A stretch of 37,520 nucleotides of DNA from JANMES01 sp038229715 (GTDB taxonomy: Bacteria > Planctomycetota > Phycisphaerae > Tepidisphaerales > Tepidisphaeraceae), in NCBI GenBank assembly GCA_038229715.1, contig JBBROD010000045.1, positions 1 to 37,520 on the forward strand, read 5' to 3'. The notes beneath the pieces are model-generated. The model was given only the letters and a program-made list of their open reading frames with translations, did no database searches and had not been told where the DNA came from. The translations under genes were made by a program, and so were the position numbers. Each line of letters opens with the position of its first letter. The first letter of the stretch is position 1. Of this stretch, positions 16,118 to 25,216 are shown piece by piece.

Positions 16118-16208
16118 TCGACCTCCCGGTAATGCCAGAACGCCTCTTAGACGCCTCTGGTAAGGCGAAGTTCCAACATTTCCAGTCAAACGCACCCGTC
16201 CCAATCTT

Positions 16209-16294
16209 CGTGACGCGGGCCATCGAAGATGGCCGATTTGTGGGGGCGGTTATCGCGGGACAAAAAACGGACATCTTCGATGGCCCGCGTCACG
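16209..16294. repeat. 23-bp perfect inverted repeat (hairpin or MITE) between divergent genes
   Basis: The 23-nt arms at 16209-16231 (CGTGACGCGGGCCATCGAAG...) and 16272-16294 (CATCTTCGATGGCCCGCGTC...) are exact reverse complements with a 40-nt centre. The element lies between the HEWGTFTS gene and the AraC gene. It could be a mobile palindrome or a control site; no second copy was seen in the window. Confidence 0.75.
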
Positions 16295-16341
16295 AGGAGG
16301 TTTTCCGACGACACTCCGGCGCAAATTTTGGTGTATACTCA

Positions 16342-17205
16342 ATGCTCAACATGAACGACCTGATCGTCTCACATCCCCACCCGCCGGGCGTGGTGACTTA
16401 CCCTGCCGGCGCGACGTTCGGGCCGCGCGTGATGCGGGATTACGAGTTCGTCTGGATCATCGAAGGCGATTGCGAATACCGGTACGGCCCGCAGACGTTC
16501 GCCGCGCCGGCGGGGTCGATCGTGCTCTGCCGGCCGGGCGAGACGGACTTCTTCCGTTGGGACCGCCAGCGGCGAACGCAGCACGCGTATTTCCACTTCA
16601 ACATCCAGCGCGTGCCCAGCCATTGGCCCGCGACGAACGATTGGCCGCTGGTCCGCCGGCCGGCCGAGGGTGATGCGCTCCGGCCGGTGTTCCGCCACGT
16701 CATCCGTTACGGCCGAACCGGCGATTCGCAGTTGGCCCGGCTCTCGATCATGCAGATGCTCACGAGTTTCGTGCTCGGGCAGATCGATACCGGCGACATC
16801 CCGCGCGACACCCTGCCCGAACCGGTCGAGCGGACGTGGATGTTCATCCAGCAGCGCCTCGACGCCGCGCCGGCTGACGCGATCACGCTCGATGATCTGG
16901 CGGAAGCGTCGTTCGTCACGAAGGAACATCTCTGCCGAGTGTTCAGCGAATCGACCCGCCGATCGCCGATGGAAACGGTCCGGCTGGCGCGGCTGGACCG
17001 GGCGATGGATTTGCTGGCGCGCAGCAACTACGCGATCGGACAGATCGCCGAGATGTGCGGCTTCGCCAGCGCGTTCCACTTCTCCCGCCGATTCAAAGAC
17101 GCCTACGGCCAATCCCCTCGCGCGCTGCGAACGGCCATCCGCGACGGCACGACCCCGCCGTCACCGGGGCTAATCACACGGTTCGGCGAGAAGCCCGTCC
17201 GATAA
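16342..17205 (+). CDS. AraC-family regulator with cupin-like sensor domain
   Basis: From ATG 16342 the protein has 287 residues; ATG 16351 is equally possible. The N-terminal ~140 residues look like the cupin (AraC_binding) barrel: GPRVMRDYEFVWIIEGDCEY, then QTFAAPAGSIVLCRPGETDF. The C-terminal AraC domain has two helix-turn-helices: ITLDDLAEASFVTKEHLCRV and AIGQIAEMCGFASAFHFSRRF. The frame is open upstream to 16081 but there runs through the 23-bp inverted repeat, so the long form is unlikely. TATACT at 16333 may be part of a promoter. The PhyH gene 93 bp downstream on the same strand is the likely regulated partner. Confidence 0.9.
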   Translation: MLNMNDLIVSHPHPPGVVTYPAGATFGPRVMRDYEFVWIIEGDCEYRYGPQTFAAPAGSIVLCRPGETDFFRWDRQRRTQHAYFHFNIQRVPSHWPATNDWPLVRRPAEGDALRPVFRHVIRYGRTGDSQLARLSIMQMLTSFVLGQIDTGDIPRDTLPEPVERTWMFIQQRLDAAPADAITLDDLAEASFVTKEHLCRVFSESTRRSPMETVRLARLDRAMDLLARSNYAIGQIAEMCGFASAFHFSRRFKDAYGQSPRALRTAIRDGTTPPSPGLITRFGEKPVR

Positions 17206-17298
17206 TCGGCGCTAATTTCAGGCATCTTTTTCCCAAGACATGGCATACCGTTTTCCCCGGCGATTGTGCATCATTCTCATACTCAAGGAGCTTTGATT

Positions 17299-18450
17299 AT
17301 GGTTGCAGTGAAATCGGAACAAGTCGTCATGTCGTCCGCCCCCGCCGACCGCTATCAGGTGTCGGTCGATCAGTACGTGACGTTCAAAAAGACGGGCTAC
17401 CTCGTCGTACCGAATCTAGTCTCGCCGGCTGAGATCGCCGAACTGCGACAGCACACCGAAGACCTCATGCAGGGCAAGCTCCCCGAGCAACAGAGCAAAC
17501 GCATGGCCGACCGCGATCCCACCAAGGACGGCGCGATCACCATTCAGGCGCTGGAAGCCCCGCCGGAACATTTGTCTCCCGACGAGAAAGCACAGTTCTT
17601 CCTCCGCATCCACATGCTGCACCGAAAGCTGGAGTTGCACGAGCGGTACATGCTGCATCCCCGCGTGCTGGATGTGCTCGAAGTCATCATCGGCCCGGAC
17701 GTGCTGGCGATGCAGACCATGCTCTTCCTCAAGCCCCCCGGCAAGCCCGGCCAGGGCTGGCACCAGGACAGCCACTACATTCCCACGCACCCCGACACGC
17801 TCTGCGGCGCGTGGATCGCCATCGACGATTGCGACGAGCAGAACGGCGCGATGTGGTTCGCCAAAAACTCCGGGACCGAGCCGATCTACCCGCCTTGCCC
17901 GGAAGCCAGCTACGGCTTTGGCGACAAGCTGGTGAAAGACATTCAGTACGTCAAAGGTATTTCTGATCCGAACGACGATAACAACATGCTCTCGCAGGTG
18001 GCGCGAAAGTACGACGAACTCCTCTGCCCCGCCAAGGCCGGCGACGTCGTCTTCTTCAACGGCCATGTGCTGCACCGCAGCAAGTTCAACTGGAGTAAGG
18101 ACCGCTACCGCCGGAGTTTCGTCAGCCACTACTGCAACGCCCGGAGTTTTACCCAATGGGGCTCCGCCGCCGCGCCAGATATCGCCGGCACTCCGCCGAA
18201 GGACGCCGCAACCAACGGCACTAACGGCAGCCACATCCTCGCCCGCGGCGACACGCACCTGCCCTTCGCCCAGCCGAAATTCGGTACGCCGTGCGCCGCC
18301 ACGCTCACCCGTGAACAGCGCCAGCAGGAAAGCCTGCACGCCATGCACATGATCGCAAGCACCAACAACGGCCTGCTCGGCTGCGCGATCGCGGACCCGA
18401 ATGTAAAGCACGACGACCACGACGAAATGCCGAAGGCCGGCGGGTACTAG
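17299..18450 (+). CDS. Phytanoyl-CoA dioxygenase (PhyH) family protein
   Basis: From ATG 17299 the protein has 383 residues; AAGGAG sits 8 nt upstream, which rules out the open frame back to 17266. The Fe(II)/2-oxoglutarate core has H-x-D in GQGWHQDSHYIPTHPDTL, the substrate wall GAWIAIDDCDEQNGAMWF, and the distal His and Arg in FNGHVLHRSKFNWSKDRYRR. The N-terminus (FKKTGYLVVPNLVSPAEI) is the usual PhyH opening. The substrate is unknown. It follows the cupin-AraC regulator in the same direction, a frequent pairing in Planctomycetota. Confidence 0.93.
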   Translation: MVAVKSEQVVMSSAPADRYQVSVDQYVTFKKTGYLVVPNLVSPAEIAELRQHTEDLMQGKLPEQQSKRMADRDPTKDGAITIQALEAPPEHLSPDEKAQFFLRIHMLHRKLELHERYMLHPRVLDVLEVIIGPDVLAMQTMLFLKPPGKPGQGWHQDSHYIPTHPDTLCGAWIAIDDCDEQNGAMWFAKNSGTEPIYPPCPEASYGFGDKLVKDIQYVKGISDPNDDNNMLSQVARKYDELLCPAKAGDVVFFNGHVLHRSKFNWSKDRYRRSFVSHYCNARSFTQWGSAAAPDIAGTPPKDAATNGTNGSHILARGDTHLPFAQPKFGTPCAATLTREQRQQESLHAMHMIASTNNGLLGCAIADPNVKHDDHDEMPKAGGY

Positions 18451-18486
18451 AGCCCACCGCGCAGAGAAGATTGCATCGGTCCAATT

Positions 18487-18553
18487 GGAGGGCGGGTGTC
18501 CTCACCCGCCGAAGTTTGCCGACCCCCGCGGCGGCCGGCGACGGCCGCCCTCC
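18487..18553. repeat. GC-rich clover-like inverted repeat
   Basis: The outer arms GGAGGGCGG (18487-18495) and CCGCCCTCC pair. Inside are two smaller hairpins (GCGGGTG/CACCCGC and GCGGCC/GGCCGC). It lies between the PhyH gene and the zinc-ribbon remnant. It looks like a dispersed repeat, but no second copy is in this window. Confidence 0.6.
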
Positions 18554-18610
18554 ATGTCGTATCCGCATTTCAATAGTCGACGCATCGTTCAACAGGTTAC
18601 GCTACCCGAC

Positions 18611-19169
18611 ATGAAGCGTAGGCTGTGGCGATTGTTCTGGATCGGGTCGTTGCTGGTCAGCCTCGCCGCGTGTTGGCTTTGGCGGCGGAGTACCAATGTC
18701 TATGACTTCGTTGCTCGTACCGAATTGACCGAGCAGGCAAATCGTCACTGGATCCTCATATGTGCATCAAGAGAGCCGCAATTGGGATTTACGCTCAAGC
18801 GATACGATGATCGATTTAACACCATGTTTCTCCCGGCCGTTCCTAATTTTGGATCTTATCCTGCAGACTCAAGCCGCGCCGAAGGCCTTCTGTATTTCAC
18901 AATTCTGTATGACCACAATACAAAACCAGCTCCGTTGGATCGATTTGGGAACTCAAGAGCAGATGCCCTACGTTCCGTTAGCGCGTGTTTATGGGATTTG
19001 GGTTCCGCATTACGTCGTGAGTCTCGCAGCATTGATCGCGCCCACCATCGCTTTTGCCAAATTCATTCGCAGAAGACGATTGGTGCAAAAAGGTCATTGC
19101 CCGACCTGCGGCTACGACCTTCGCGCTACGCCCGACCGGTGTCCTGAATGCGGAAACGTGGTTGCATGA
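18611..19169 (+). pseudogene. Frameshifted small membrane protein with C-terminal zinc ribbon
   Basis: The N-terminal part reads in one frame from ATG 18611: an Arg-rich start, a membrane segment (LFWIGSLLVSLAACWLWRRS) and DRFNTMFLPAVPNFGSYPAD. Past about 18945 the family features move to the +1 frame: a second membrane segment (HYVVSLAALIAPTIAFAKFI), RRRR, and the zinc ribbon CPTCGYDLRATPDRCPECG (two CxxC pairs). The shift falls in GATTTGGGAACTC, consistent with one extra A. This layout is common in Phycisphaerae small membrane proteins. It is either a decayed gene or an assembly error. Confidence 0.75.
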
Positions 19170-19196
19170 GTGGTTAACGCCCGACATTAAGTAAAG

Positions 19197-19289
19197 CGTC
19201 ATCCCGAGCGGTACGCCGCGAGGAATCTCGGGATTTAAAACGGGGCTTGGTCGCCCGAGATCCCTCGCGGCGTACCGCTCGGGATGACG
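19197..19289. repeat. Palindromic repeat family A, copy 3 (divergent, 93 bp)
   Basis: CGTCATCCCGAGCGGTACGC at the left pairs with GCGTACCGCTCGGGATGACG at the right. The centre is longer and diverged relative to the other copies. It lies between the convergent zinc-ribbon gene and prmC. Confidence 0.8.
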
Positions 19290-19339
19290 AAGGTTTGATC
19301 TCGAACGTGAGGCGGCTCGGCAAAGTCGTCGTGAAAATT

Positions 19340-20227
19340 CTACACCCGTCGTACTGTCAGCACGCGATCATTCCCGCCGTAGTCTTTGAGGATTCTGGCA
19401 TCCGTCCAACCCGCGATGCCGTGCGCCATGGCCAGCGCGGCTTCGCCCTGGTCGAAGGCGATTTCCAGATACACCCGGCCGATGGAAGTGATGCGGCCGA
19501 GGGCTTCGTGCAGGATTCGGCGGTGCAGCAGCAGGCCGTCGAGGCCGCCGTCGAGGGCTTCGATCGGCTCGTAGTCTTTTACGCTACGATCCAGGCCGGC
19601 GATCAGGTTCGTCGCGATGTACGGCGGGTTGGCTACGATCAAGTCGAACGGCTGGGCGACGATCCCCGACTCCAGCGGCGCGAACAAATCGCCGCAGGCG
19701 ATCGTGACGCGGTCGGCCAATCCCAACTCCGCCACGTTTTTTTTCGCGATAGCGCAGGCTGTCTCGGATTTATCGATCGCCAGCACCATGGCAGTGGTCA
19801 GGTTTTTCGCCAGCGCCGCCGCGATGCAACCGCTGCCGGTGCAGAGGTCAAGGATGCGCGGGCTTTCCAGCCCCACCACGCCGCGGGCGTGGCCGATGGC
19901 GCTTTCGACAAGCGTTTCGGTGTCGGGCCTTGGGATCAGCACGCCGGGGCCGACCTCAAATTCCAGCGAGAAAAAGTGCGCCCGCCCGGTGAGATACTCG
20001 ATCGGCTCCTGCTCACCGGCCCGTTTGACGAGCGATCGGAACGCCGTCAGTTGCGATTCGTTCAGCACGTGTTCGTAATCGGTGTACAGCTTGATGCGCG
20101 GATACTTCAGCACATGCGCGAGCAACATCTCAGCCGACAGGCGAGGGGAATCAACGTCTTTCTTGGTGAAAAACCCGGTGGTCCATTCAAGCAACCGCCG
20201 CACCGTCCAGGGATCTTGCTCTGACAT
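19340..20227 (-). CDS. prmC: Peptide chain release factor N5-glutamine methyltransferase
   Basis: From ATG 20227 the protein has 295 residues, normal for PrmC/HemK. It methylates the Gln of the GGQ loop in release factors RF1/RF2 using SAM. SAM motif I is ILDLCTGSGC (about 125-134). NPPY at 200-203 is the glutamine-binding catalytic motif. The upstream EPIEYLTGRAHFFSLEFEVG and VLIPRPDTETL are family signatures. No Shine-Dalgarno is visible; a GTG further upstream is possible. No prfA is adjacent, unlike many genomes. Confidence 0.95.
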   Translation of the reverse strand: MSEQDPWTVRRLLEWTTGFFTKKDVDSPRLSAEMLLAHVLKYPRIKLYTDYEHVLNESQLTAFRSLVKRAGEQEPIEYLTGRAHFFSLEFEVGPGVLIPRPDTETLVESAIGHARGVVGLESPRILDLCTGSGCIAAALAKNLTTAMVLAIDKSETACAIAKKNVAELGLADRVTIACGDLFAPLESGIVAQPFDLIVANPPYIATNLIAGLDRSVKDYEPIEALDGGLDGLLLHRRILHEALGRITSIGRVYLEIAFDQGEAALAMAHGIAGWTDARILKDYGGNDRVLTVRRV

Positions 20228-20310
20228 CGGGAGGGATTGTAAATGGATTGCGTCCAACCACCAACTGCTGAACGGAGCCACTTCGTTGCCGCAAGGGCGG
20301 GACGCTTGTT

Positions 20311-21462
20311 CTACTTCTTGGCCGATTTAGCGCCGTTGCCCGCCGGCTTGGCGGGCTTCGCGGCAGGCTTCGTGGCGGGCTCTTTTTTCACGGTGATGTG
20401 AACCGTTCCGCCTTCGGCGGTGTAGTCGAGGAGATGATCCGCCCCGCCGGCTTCGGTCAACACCAATTCGAGCGCGGTGCTCACGTGGACATGGCGGACG
20501 TTCACCGTGATAGGCGTTGAGCGATCAATGCCGGCCGTGCCCAAGTCGGTCCAATCGACATCGAACACCAGTTCGCCCATGCGTGAGACGGTTTCCAGCG
20601 CGTCGCCGAAGGTGACGCGGTCCAACCCCACGTCTTCTGCGCCGGCGGCGAGTTTGTTGGCGGTTTCCTGATCTTTCACGTGGTGCGGACGCCAATCCCA
20701 CTCGTGGGTTTGCTTCGCCAGGTCGGCCGGCGTGGAGATGGCCCACACGCCGTCGCGGACCGCGAAACCGACGTTGCCTTCCGGGCCGGACAAATCGCGC
20801 ACCAGCAATTGCACTATCGTACGCGGGCGAACGCGCTTGAGCGTCCAGTTCACGCGGGCCCGCGTGTCGATCTTCAGCGGCACCAGCGCGCTCCAGTTGA
20901 AATAGAGATTGATCCCCTCTTCGCGAAGCCGCTTCATCGCGTTGGCCAGTTGCACGTCGTCGAGCGACATGTTTTCAATCACGCGGTCATCTTTAAACGC
21001 CTCGTCCTGGTCGCTGTCGTTGGCGGACAGACGCAACGTCTTCCACGTTTTGTCGGCGGCGGTGGACAGAACGATCACGCCGTTTTCCACGTCCCACTTC
21101 AACGGGGCGGCGGGCTTGTCGATCGATTTCACCAGCCGATCCATCGCGGTCGCGAGCGTGAGGTTTTTCAGGCTGAGAAGAACTGTCTTGTCCTCCGGCC
21201 GATTGCCGGTGCTGTAGCCGGCGTTGCGGAGGGCGGCGGTATCGCAATAGAGATTGGCGTCGGTCAGCGCGGCGATGAATCGAACCGCCGCCGGCGGGTT
21301 AAGCTTGTCCCTTTCGACGATCGGCAGAGGTGTTTCCAGCAGCTTCTTTACGACTGCCGGGTCATCCAGCGGCGCTTCTTCGGCCAAAGCAGCGCCCGAT
21401 ATCAACAGCAGCGAGAAGCAGCCATGAGTCAGCCAATGCGTCATCCGCCCGGAATGCTTCAT
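20311..21462 (-). CDS. Secreted protein with secretin-N-like repeats, function unknown
   Basis: From ATG 21462 the protein has 383 residues with a signal peptide (LTHGCFSLLLISGAALAEE). The body has three similar alpha-beta modules of the kind seen in secretin/TonB short N-terminal (STN) domains: LSLKNLTLATAMDRLV, ENMSLDDVQLANAMKRLREE and RHVHVSTALELVL. The C-terminus is a low-complexity Lys/Pro/Ala tail. No secretin pore domain is present, so it is not itself a secretin. It may be an envelope protein related to prepilin export; that is speculation. It is divergent from trmB. Confidence 0.7.
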   Translation of the reverse strand: MKHSGRMTHWLTHGCFSLLLISGAALAEEAPLDDPAVVKKLLETPLPIVERDKLNPPAAVRFIAALTDANLYCDTAALRNAGYSTGNRPEDKTVLLSLKNLTLATAMDRLVKSIDKPAAPLKWDVENGVIVLSTAADKTWKTLRLSANDSDQDEAFKDDRVIENMSLDDVQLANAMKRLREEGINLYFNWSALVPLKIDTRARVNWTLKRVRPRTIVQLLVRDLSGPEGNVGFAVRDGVWAISTPADLAKQTHEWDWRPHHVKDQETANKLAAGAEDVGLDRVTFGDALETVSRMGELVFDVDWTDLGTAGIDRSTPITVNVRHVHVSTALELVLTEAGGADHLLDYTAEGGTVHITVKKEPATKPAAKPAKPAGNGAKSAKK

Positions 21463-21533
21463 GGGCGTTGATTCTACTCCCGCCGCGCCGGGCGATGCAA
21501 AGTGTTGCATTATTTCGTACAATCCCCGCCCCC

Positions 21534-22154
21534 ATGCAGGCCATCGCATCTTTCATCATCGAACCGGTCGGCCTGACGACAGAGCAACTGCCCAAGCCGA
21601 TCGACTGGAATGCGCTCTACGGAAACAACAACCCGGTGGAACTTGAGATCGGCATGGGGAAGGGCACGTTCCTGAACGACCAGGCGAAATCCCGGCCGGA
21701 GACGAACTTTTTCGGCATCGAATGGGCCAACTGGTTCTTCTGTTTCGCCAGCGATCGACTGCGACGCAGCGGCTGCCTGAATGCCCGCACGATCCGGGCG
21801 GATGCGGTTTTCTTCCTCAAAGAATTTGTGGCCGACGAAAGCCTCTCGGTCCTGCACATCTACTTCCCCGACCCGTGGCCGAAGGCACGGCACCACAAGC
21901 GGCGGACGATCCAGCCTTCCTTCATGCCCACGGTGATGCGCGTCCTCAAGCCCGGCGGGCAGTTGCGGGTGGTGACCGATCATGCCGGGTATAACGAGCA
22001 GATCGAGGCAACGATCAAAGCCTCGCCGTTGCAAGTGATCGACTATAGCCGACCCGGCTCGGCCGGTGAGGGGGAAGTGGTCGGCACGAACTTCGAACGC
22101 AAATACCAGCGCGAGGGCCGGCCGTTTTATGCGATGGCGGGCGAAAAGCGTTAA
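21534..22154 (+). CDS. trmB: tRNA (guanine-N7-)-methyltransferase
   Basis: From ATG 21534 the protein has 206 residues, typical of TrmB. It makes m7G46 in tRNA from SAM. VELEIGMGKGTFL is the SAM motif. HIYFPDPWPKARHHKRRTIQ is the TrmB hallmark. The end (TNFERKYQREGRPFYAMAG) matches the family's T-x-F-E-x-K tail. The frame is open to 21330, but there it overlaps the divergent gene; ATG 21534 agrees with family length. The next gene starts 10 bp later. Confidence 0.95.
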   Translation: MQAIASFIIEPVGLTTEQLPKPIDWNALYGNNNPVELEIGMGKGTFLNDQAKSRPETNFFGIEWANWFFCFASDRLRRSGCLNARTIRADAVFFLKEFVADESLSVLHIYFPDPWPKARHHKRRTIQPSFMPTVMRVLKPGGQLRVVTDHAGYNEQIEATIKASPLQVIDYSRPGSAGEGEVVGTNFERKYQREGRPFYAMAGEKR

Positions 22155-22164
22155 GGGAGATATT

Positions 22165-23988
22165 ATGGACGCAACACGAACGATTTCGATTTTCGACTCC
22201 GTAGTCGAACTGGGTGTCATCCGCATGCCGACCGGTGTGCGAGACGAAACCGGCAAACCGTTTTATCCCCGGATGGCGCTGGCGGTGGATGCCGCATCCG
22301 GCATGATCGTCAAGTTCGAGATGAGCGAGCCCGGCGACGATGCCGCCACGCTGGCCGAATCGCTTCTGCACAGCATCGTCGAACAGATGAACGGTCTGCC
22401 GAAACAGATTCTGGTTCGCGATCTGGCCGTCGCCCGGGCGCTGCGAAACGTGTTGGCGGGCGATCCGATCAACGTCGTCACGGTTCGCGAGTCGCTGCCG
22501 ATGCTCGACGAAGCGTTTGAAACCTTCGGCGAATTCAAGGGGCTGGGACCCAGAACGAGCAAACCCGGCCTGCTCGATGAACCGGGCATGTCGCTCGAAC
22601 GACTGATTGCATTTGCCGAGGCGGCAAGGGAGTTCTATCTCGCCAGGCCGTGGCAGCACCTGATGGACGACGATCTGATCGAGATCGCCTCTCCCAAGGG
22701 TCCAAAGGCGACCCGTTGTACGCAGGTGCTGGGCGCGGCTGGCCAAGTCTTCGGGCTGGGGTTTGTCGCATCGGTCGAGGCCCATATTGAGTTGTCGCGG
22801 AATCAAACCATTCCCCACGGCGGCATGTGGTCGCTTCAGTTCGGCGATCTTGATTCGATCCCGTTTGCCGACGGGGAAACCTGGGAAAAACACCGTCTGC
22901 CGCTGGTTGATCCGGAGGCGTATCCGGCGCTTCTCAAATACCTCCGTTCGAGTGACCCCAAGTATCCTTCGGCCGACGAGTTGTCCTGGGCTGAGGGGTT
23001 GCTGCGGGCGCTGGCGCTGGTGACTGAGGCGCAGATCGATTCGGGTCGGTGGGACGTGACGGTTGCGACCTTTGACGGCGAGAAGACGTACCAGTTGTCA
23101 TTGCCGTTACTGTTAAAGGAACTGGCGGGCTTGCCAGCGTCCGACCAGGGTGCCCCGCCGGCCGAGGCCGCCGTCACGCTAGTGGATGCGGCGCGGTCGC
23201 GCCGGGGGCGCGGCGAGTTGATCCAGCTCCGCCGGGCGCTAACGATCGATCCCGATTGCGTGCCCGCGCTGCTGCGGATGGCCGAGCGCACGTCGGACGA
23301 CGCGGCTGCGGTCGCGCTGCTTGAGCGCGCCGTTGCCGCCGCCGCTCGCCGGCTGGGAGATGAAGTCTTTCGCGATCACGTCGGGCATTTCTGGCTGCTG
23401 GCCGACACCCGCCCGTACATGCACGCGCGGCACGTGCTCGCGTATCACCTGCTCCGCGCGGACCGCATGGCAGAAGCGGCCGACAACCTCCTCGATCTGC
23501 TCCGGCTCAGTCCCAATGACGCCCAAGGCAACCGCTACCTGCTGGCGCGGGCGTTCCTGCAGGCCGATGATTTACAATCGCTCGCGGAACTGCTCGACCG
23601 CCCGCTGTACGCCGACGACGCCTCGGCCGCGTGGAAGTTTTCTCGCGTGCTATTGGCGTATCGGCAGTCCGGCGACAGTGACGCGGCGCAAACCGCGCTA
23701 CACGCCGCCGCCAACGCCAATCCACACGTGATCCCACTGCTCATCGGTCGCGAGCTATTGCCAATGCGGCGCCCGCCGTTCATGGGCATGGGCGACGAAA
23801 GCGAAGCCGCGTACTACATCAGCAGCGACGGGGTGGAATGGGATGCCACCGAAGGCGCGATCGCCTGGTTGACGATGTGGGATCGCACCGCCCGCAAGAC
23901 GCTCAAGAAATCCACGGCCGACAAAAAGCCGAAGGCGGTGAAGAAAAGTGTGAAGAAAAGCACGAAGCGTCCAAAGCCGGACCAGTGA
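22165..23988 (+). CDS. Large conserved protein with C-terminal TPR/ST7-like region
   Basis: From ATG 22165 (GGGAG upstream) the protein has 607 residues, 10 bp after trmB. The N-terminal ~330 residues resemble DUF6930/DUF7309-like modules I recall only loosely (AVDAASGMIVKFEMSEPGDD, then QILVRDLAVARALRNVLAG). The C-terminal half is a tetratricopeptide-like array: GHFWLLADTRPYMHARHVLA, LLRLSPNDAQGNRYLLARAF and LLIGRELLPMRRPPFMGMG, which resembles bacterial ST7-like TPR proteins. It ends in a Lys/Ala/Ser-rich basic tail. No enzyme motif was recognised. It may be a scaffold or regulatory protein. Confidence 0.7.
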   Translation: MDATRTISIFDSVVELGVIRMPTGVRDETGKPFYPRMALAVDAASGMIVKFEMSEPGDDAATLAESLLHSIVEQMNGLPKQILVRDLAVARALRNVLAGDPINVVTVRESLPMLDEAFETFGEFKGLGPRTSKPGLLDEPGMSLERLIAFAEAAREFYLARPWQHLMDDDLIEIASPKGPKATRCTQVLGAAGQVFGLGFVASVEAHIELSRNQTIPHGGMWSLQFGDLDSIPFADGETWEKHRLPLVDPEAYPALLKYLRSSDPKYPSADELSWAEGLLRALALVTEAQIDSGRWDVTVATFDGEKTYQLSLPLLLKELAGLPASDQGAPPAEAAVTLVDAARSRRGRGELIQLRRALTIDPDCVPALLRMAERTSDDAAAVALLERAVAAAARRLGDEVFRDHVGHFWLLADTRPYMHARHVLAYHLLRADRMAEAADNLLDLLRLSPNDAQGNRYLLARAFLQADDLQSLAELLDRPLYADDASAAWKFSRVLLAYRQSGDSDAAQTALHAAANANPHVIPLLIGRELLPMRRPPFMGMGDESEAAYYISSDGVEWDATEGAIAWLTMWDRTARKTLKKSTADKKPKAVKKSVKKSTKRPKPDQ

Positions 23989-24085
23989 CTTCCTTTGATT
24001 CTCAATCAGCCGCCGATGCGTGGGCCTGCTTATAATCTGCATTCATCGGCGTGCATCCGCGGTTCCCTTCCTTTAGGTTATTGCC

Positions 24086-25189
24086 ATGAACGTCAAACTC
24101 TTAGACCTCCAAGCTCAGTACCTGCCGTTGCGTGGTGAGATTCAGAAGGCCATCAATCAGGTCTGCGACGAGCAGGCGCTGATCCTCGGGCCGCACGTTG
24201 AGAAGTTCGAGAAGAATCTGGCGGCCTATTGTGGGACCAAGCACGCGATCGGCGTTTCCAGCGGGACCGACGCGATCCTGTGTGCGCTGATGGCGCTGGG
24301 CATCAAAGCCGGCGATGAAGTCATCGTGCCGGCGTTTACGTTTTTCGCAACGGCCGGTTGTGTCGCGCGGACGGGCGCTACGCCGGTGTTCGCTGATATC
24401 GAGCCCGACACGTTTAACCTCGACCCGGCCAAACTAGAGAAGCTCATCACCAAAAACACCAAGGCGATCATGCCCGTTCACCTGTTCGGCCAGTGCGCAA
24501 ACATGGAGGCGATCAACGCCATCGCCGCGAAGCACGGGATCAAGGTGATCGAAGACGCCGCCCAGGCGATCGGTGCCCGCCAGCACAACAAGCCGGCCTG
24601 CTCGATGAGCGACATGGGCTGCCTGAGCTTCTACCCGACGAAAAACCTCGGCGCGTTCGGCGACGGCGGGGCAATCTGCACCAACGACGACAAGCTGGCC
24701 GAGATCAGCCGCAAACTCCGCGTCCACGGCAGCGGGCACACGTACTACCACGAAATGATCGGCGGCATGTTCCGCCTGGCCGCCATTCAGGCCGCCGTGC
24801 TCGACGTGAAACTGAAATACCTTCCCGGCTGGCATGACGGCCGTCGCACCAACGCCTGTATTTACGAAGGCATCCTCGCCGGCAGCAAGGTGCAAACGCC
24901 GAAGATCGCCGGCGGCAACTACAGCGTTTACAACCAGTACGTCGTTCGCGTGAAGAACCGCGACGAAGTGAAAAAGAAGCTGACCGAAAAAGGCGTCGGC
25001 TGCGCGATCTACTACCCGCTCAGCCTGCACCTGCAAACCTGCTTCCAATACCTCGGCGGCAAGCTCGGCGATTTCCCCGAAAGCGAAAAGGCCTGCCAGG
25101 AAGTGCTGGCGCTACCGATCTACCCGGAGTTGCCGGAAGAACAGGTGAAGTACGCCGCGACGACGCTGCTGGAGATCGCAGGATTATAA
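24086..25189 (+). CDS. DegT/DnrJ/EryC1/StrS-family sugar aminotransferase
   Basis: The protein has 367 residues. This PLP-dependent family converts nucleotide-linked ketosugars to aminosugars for surface polysaccharide or O-antigen. The PLP Lys is K186 in SFYPTKNLGAFGDGGAI; the Asp of EDAAQAIGA (about 157) contacts the PLP nitrogen. GVSSGTDAI and AFTFFATAGCVARTGATPVF are family signatures. No dehydratase or glycosyltransferase is adjacent, so the sugar is unknown. A weak hairpin follows in an A/T-rich gap. Confidence 0.93.
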   Translation: MNVKLLDLQAQYLPLRGEIQKAINQVCDEQALILGPHVEKFEKNLAAYCGTKHAIGVSSGTDAILCALMALGIKAGDEVIVPAFTFFATAGCVARTGATPVFADIEPDTFNLDPAKLEKLITKNTKAIMPVHLFGQCANMEAINAIAAKHGIKVIEDAAQAIGARQHNKPACSMSDMGCLSFYPTKNLGAFGDGGAICTNDDKLAEISRKLRVHGSGHTYYHEMIGGMFRLAAIQAAVLDVKLKYLPGWHDGRRTNACIYEGILAGSKVQTPKIAGGNYSVYNQYVVRVKNRDEVKKKLTEKGVGCAIYYPLSLHLQTCFQYLGGKLGDFPESEKACQEVLALPIYPELPEEQVKYAATTLLEIAGL

Positions 25190-25216
25190 CTCTTTTTAAA
25201 TTAATAACTTATGACA

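Noticed and set aside
16081..16341. N-terminal extension of the AraC regulator
   Set aside because: It would overlap the divergent gene start and translate a perfect inverted repeat; the cupin domain begins after ATG 16342.
22015..22893. Minus-strand frame of 292 codons over trmB and its neighbour
   Set aside because: It crosses two well-supported plus-strand genes and shows no protein-like motifs.
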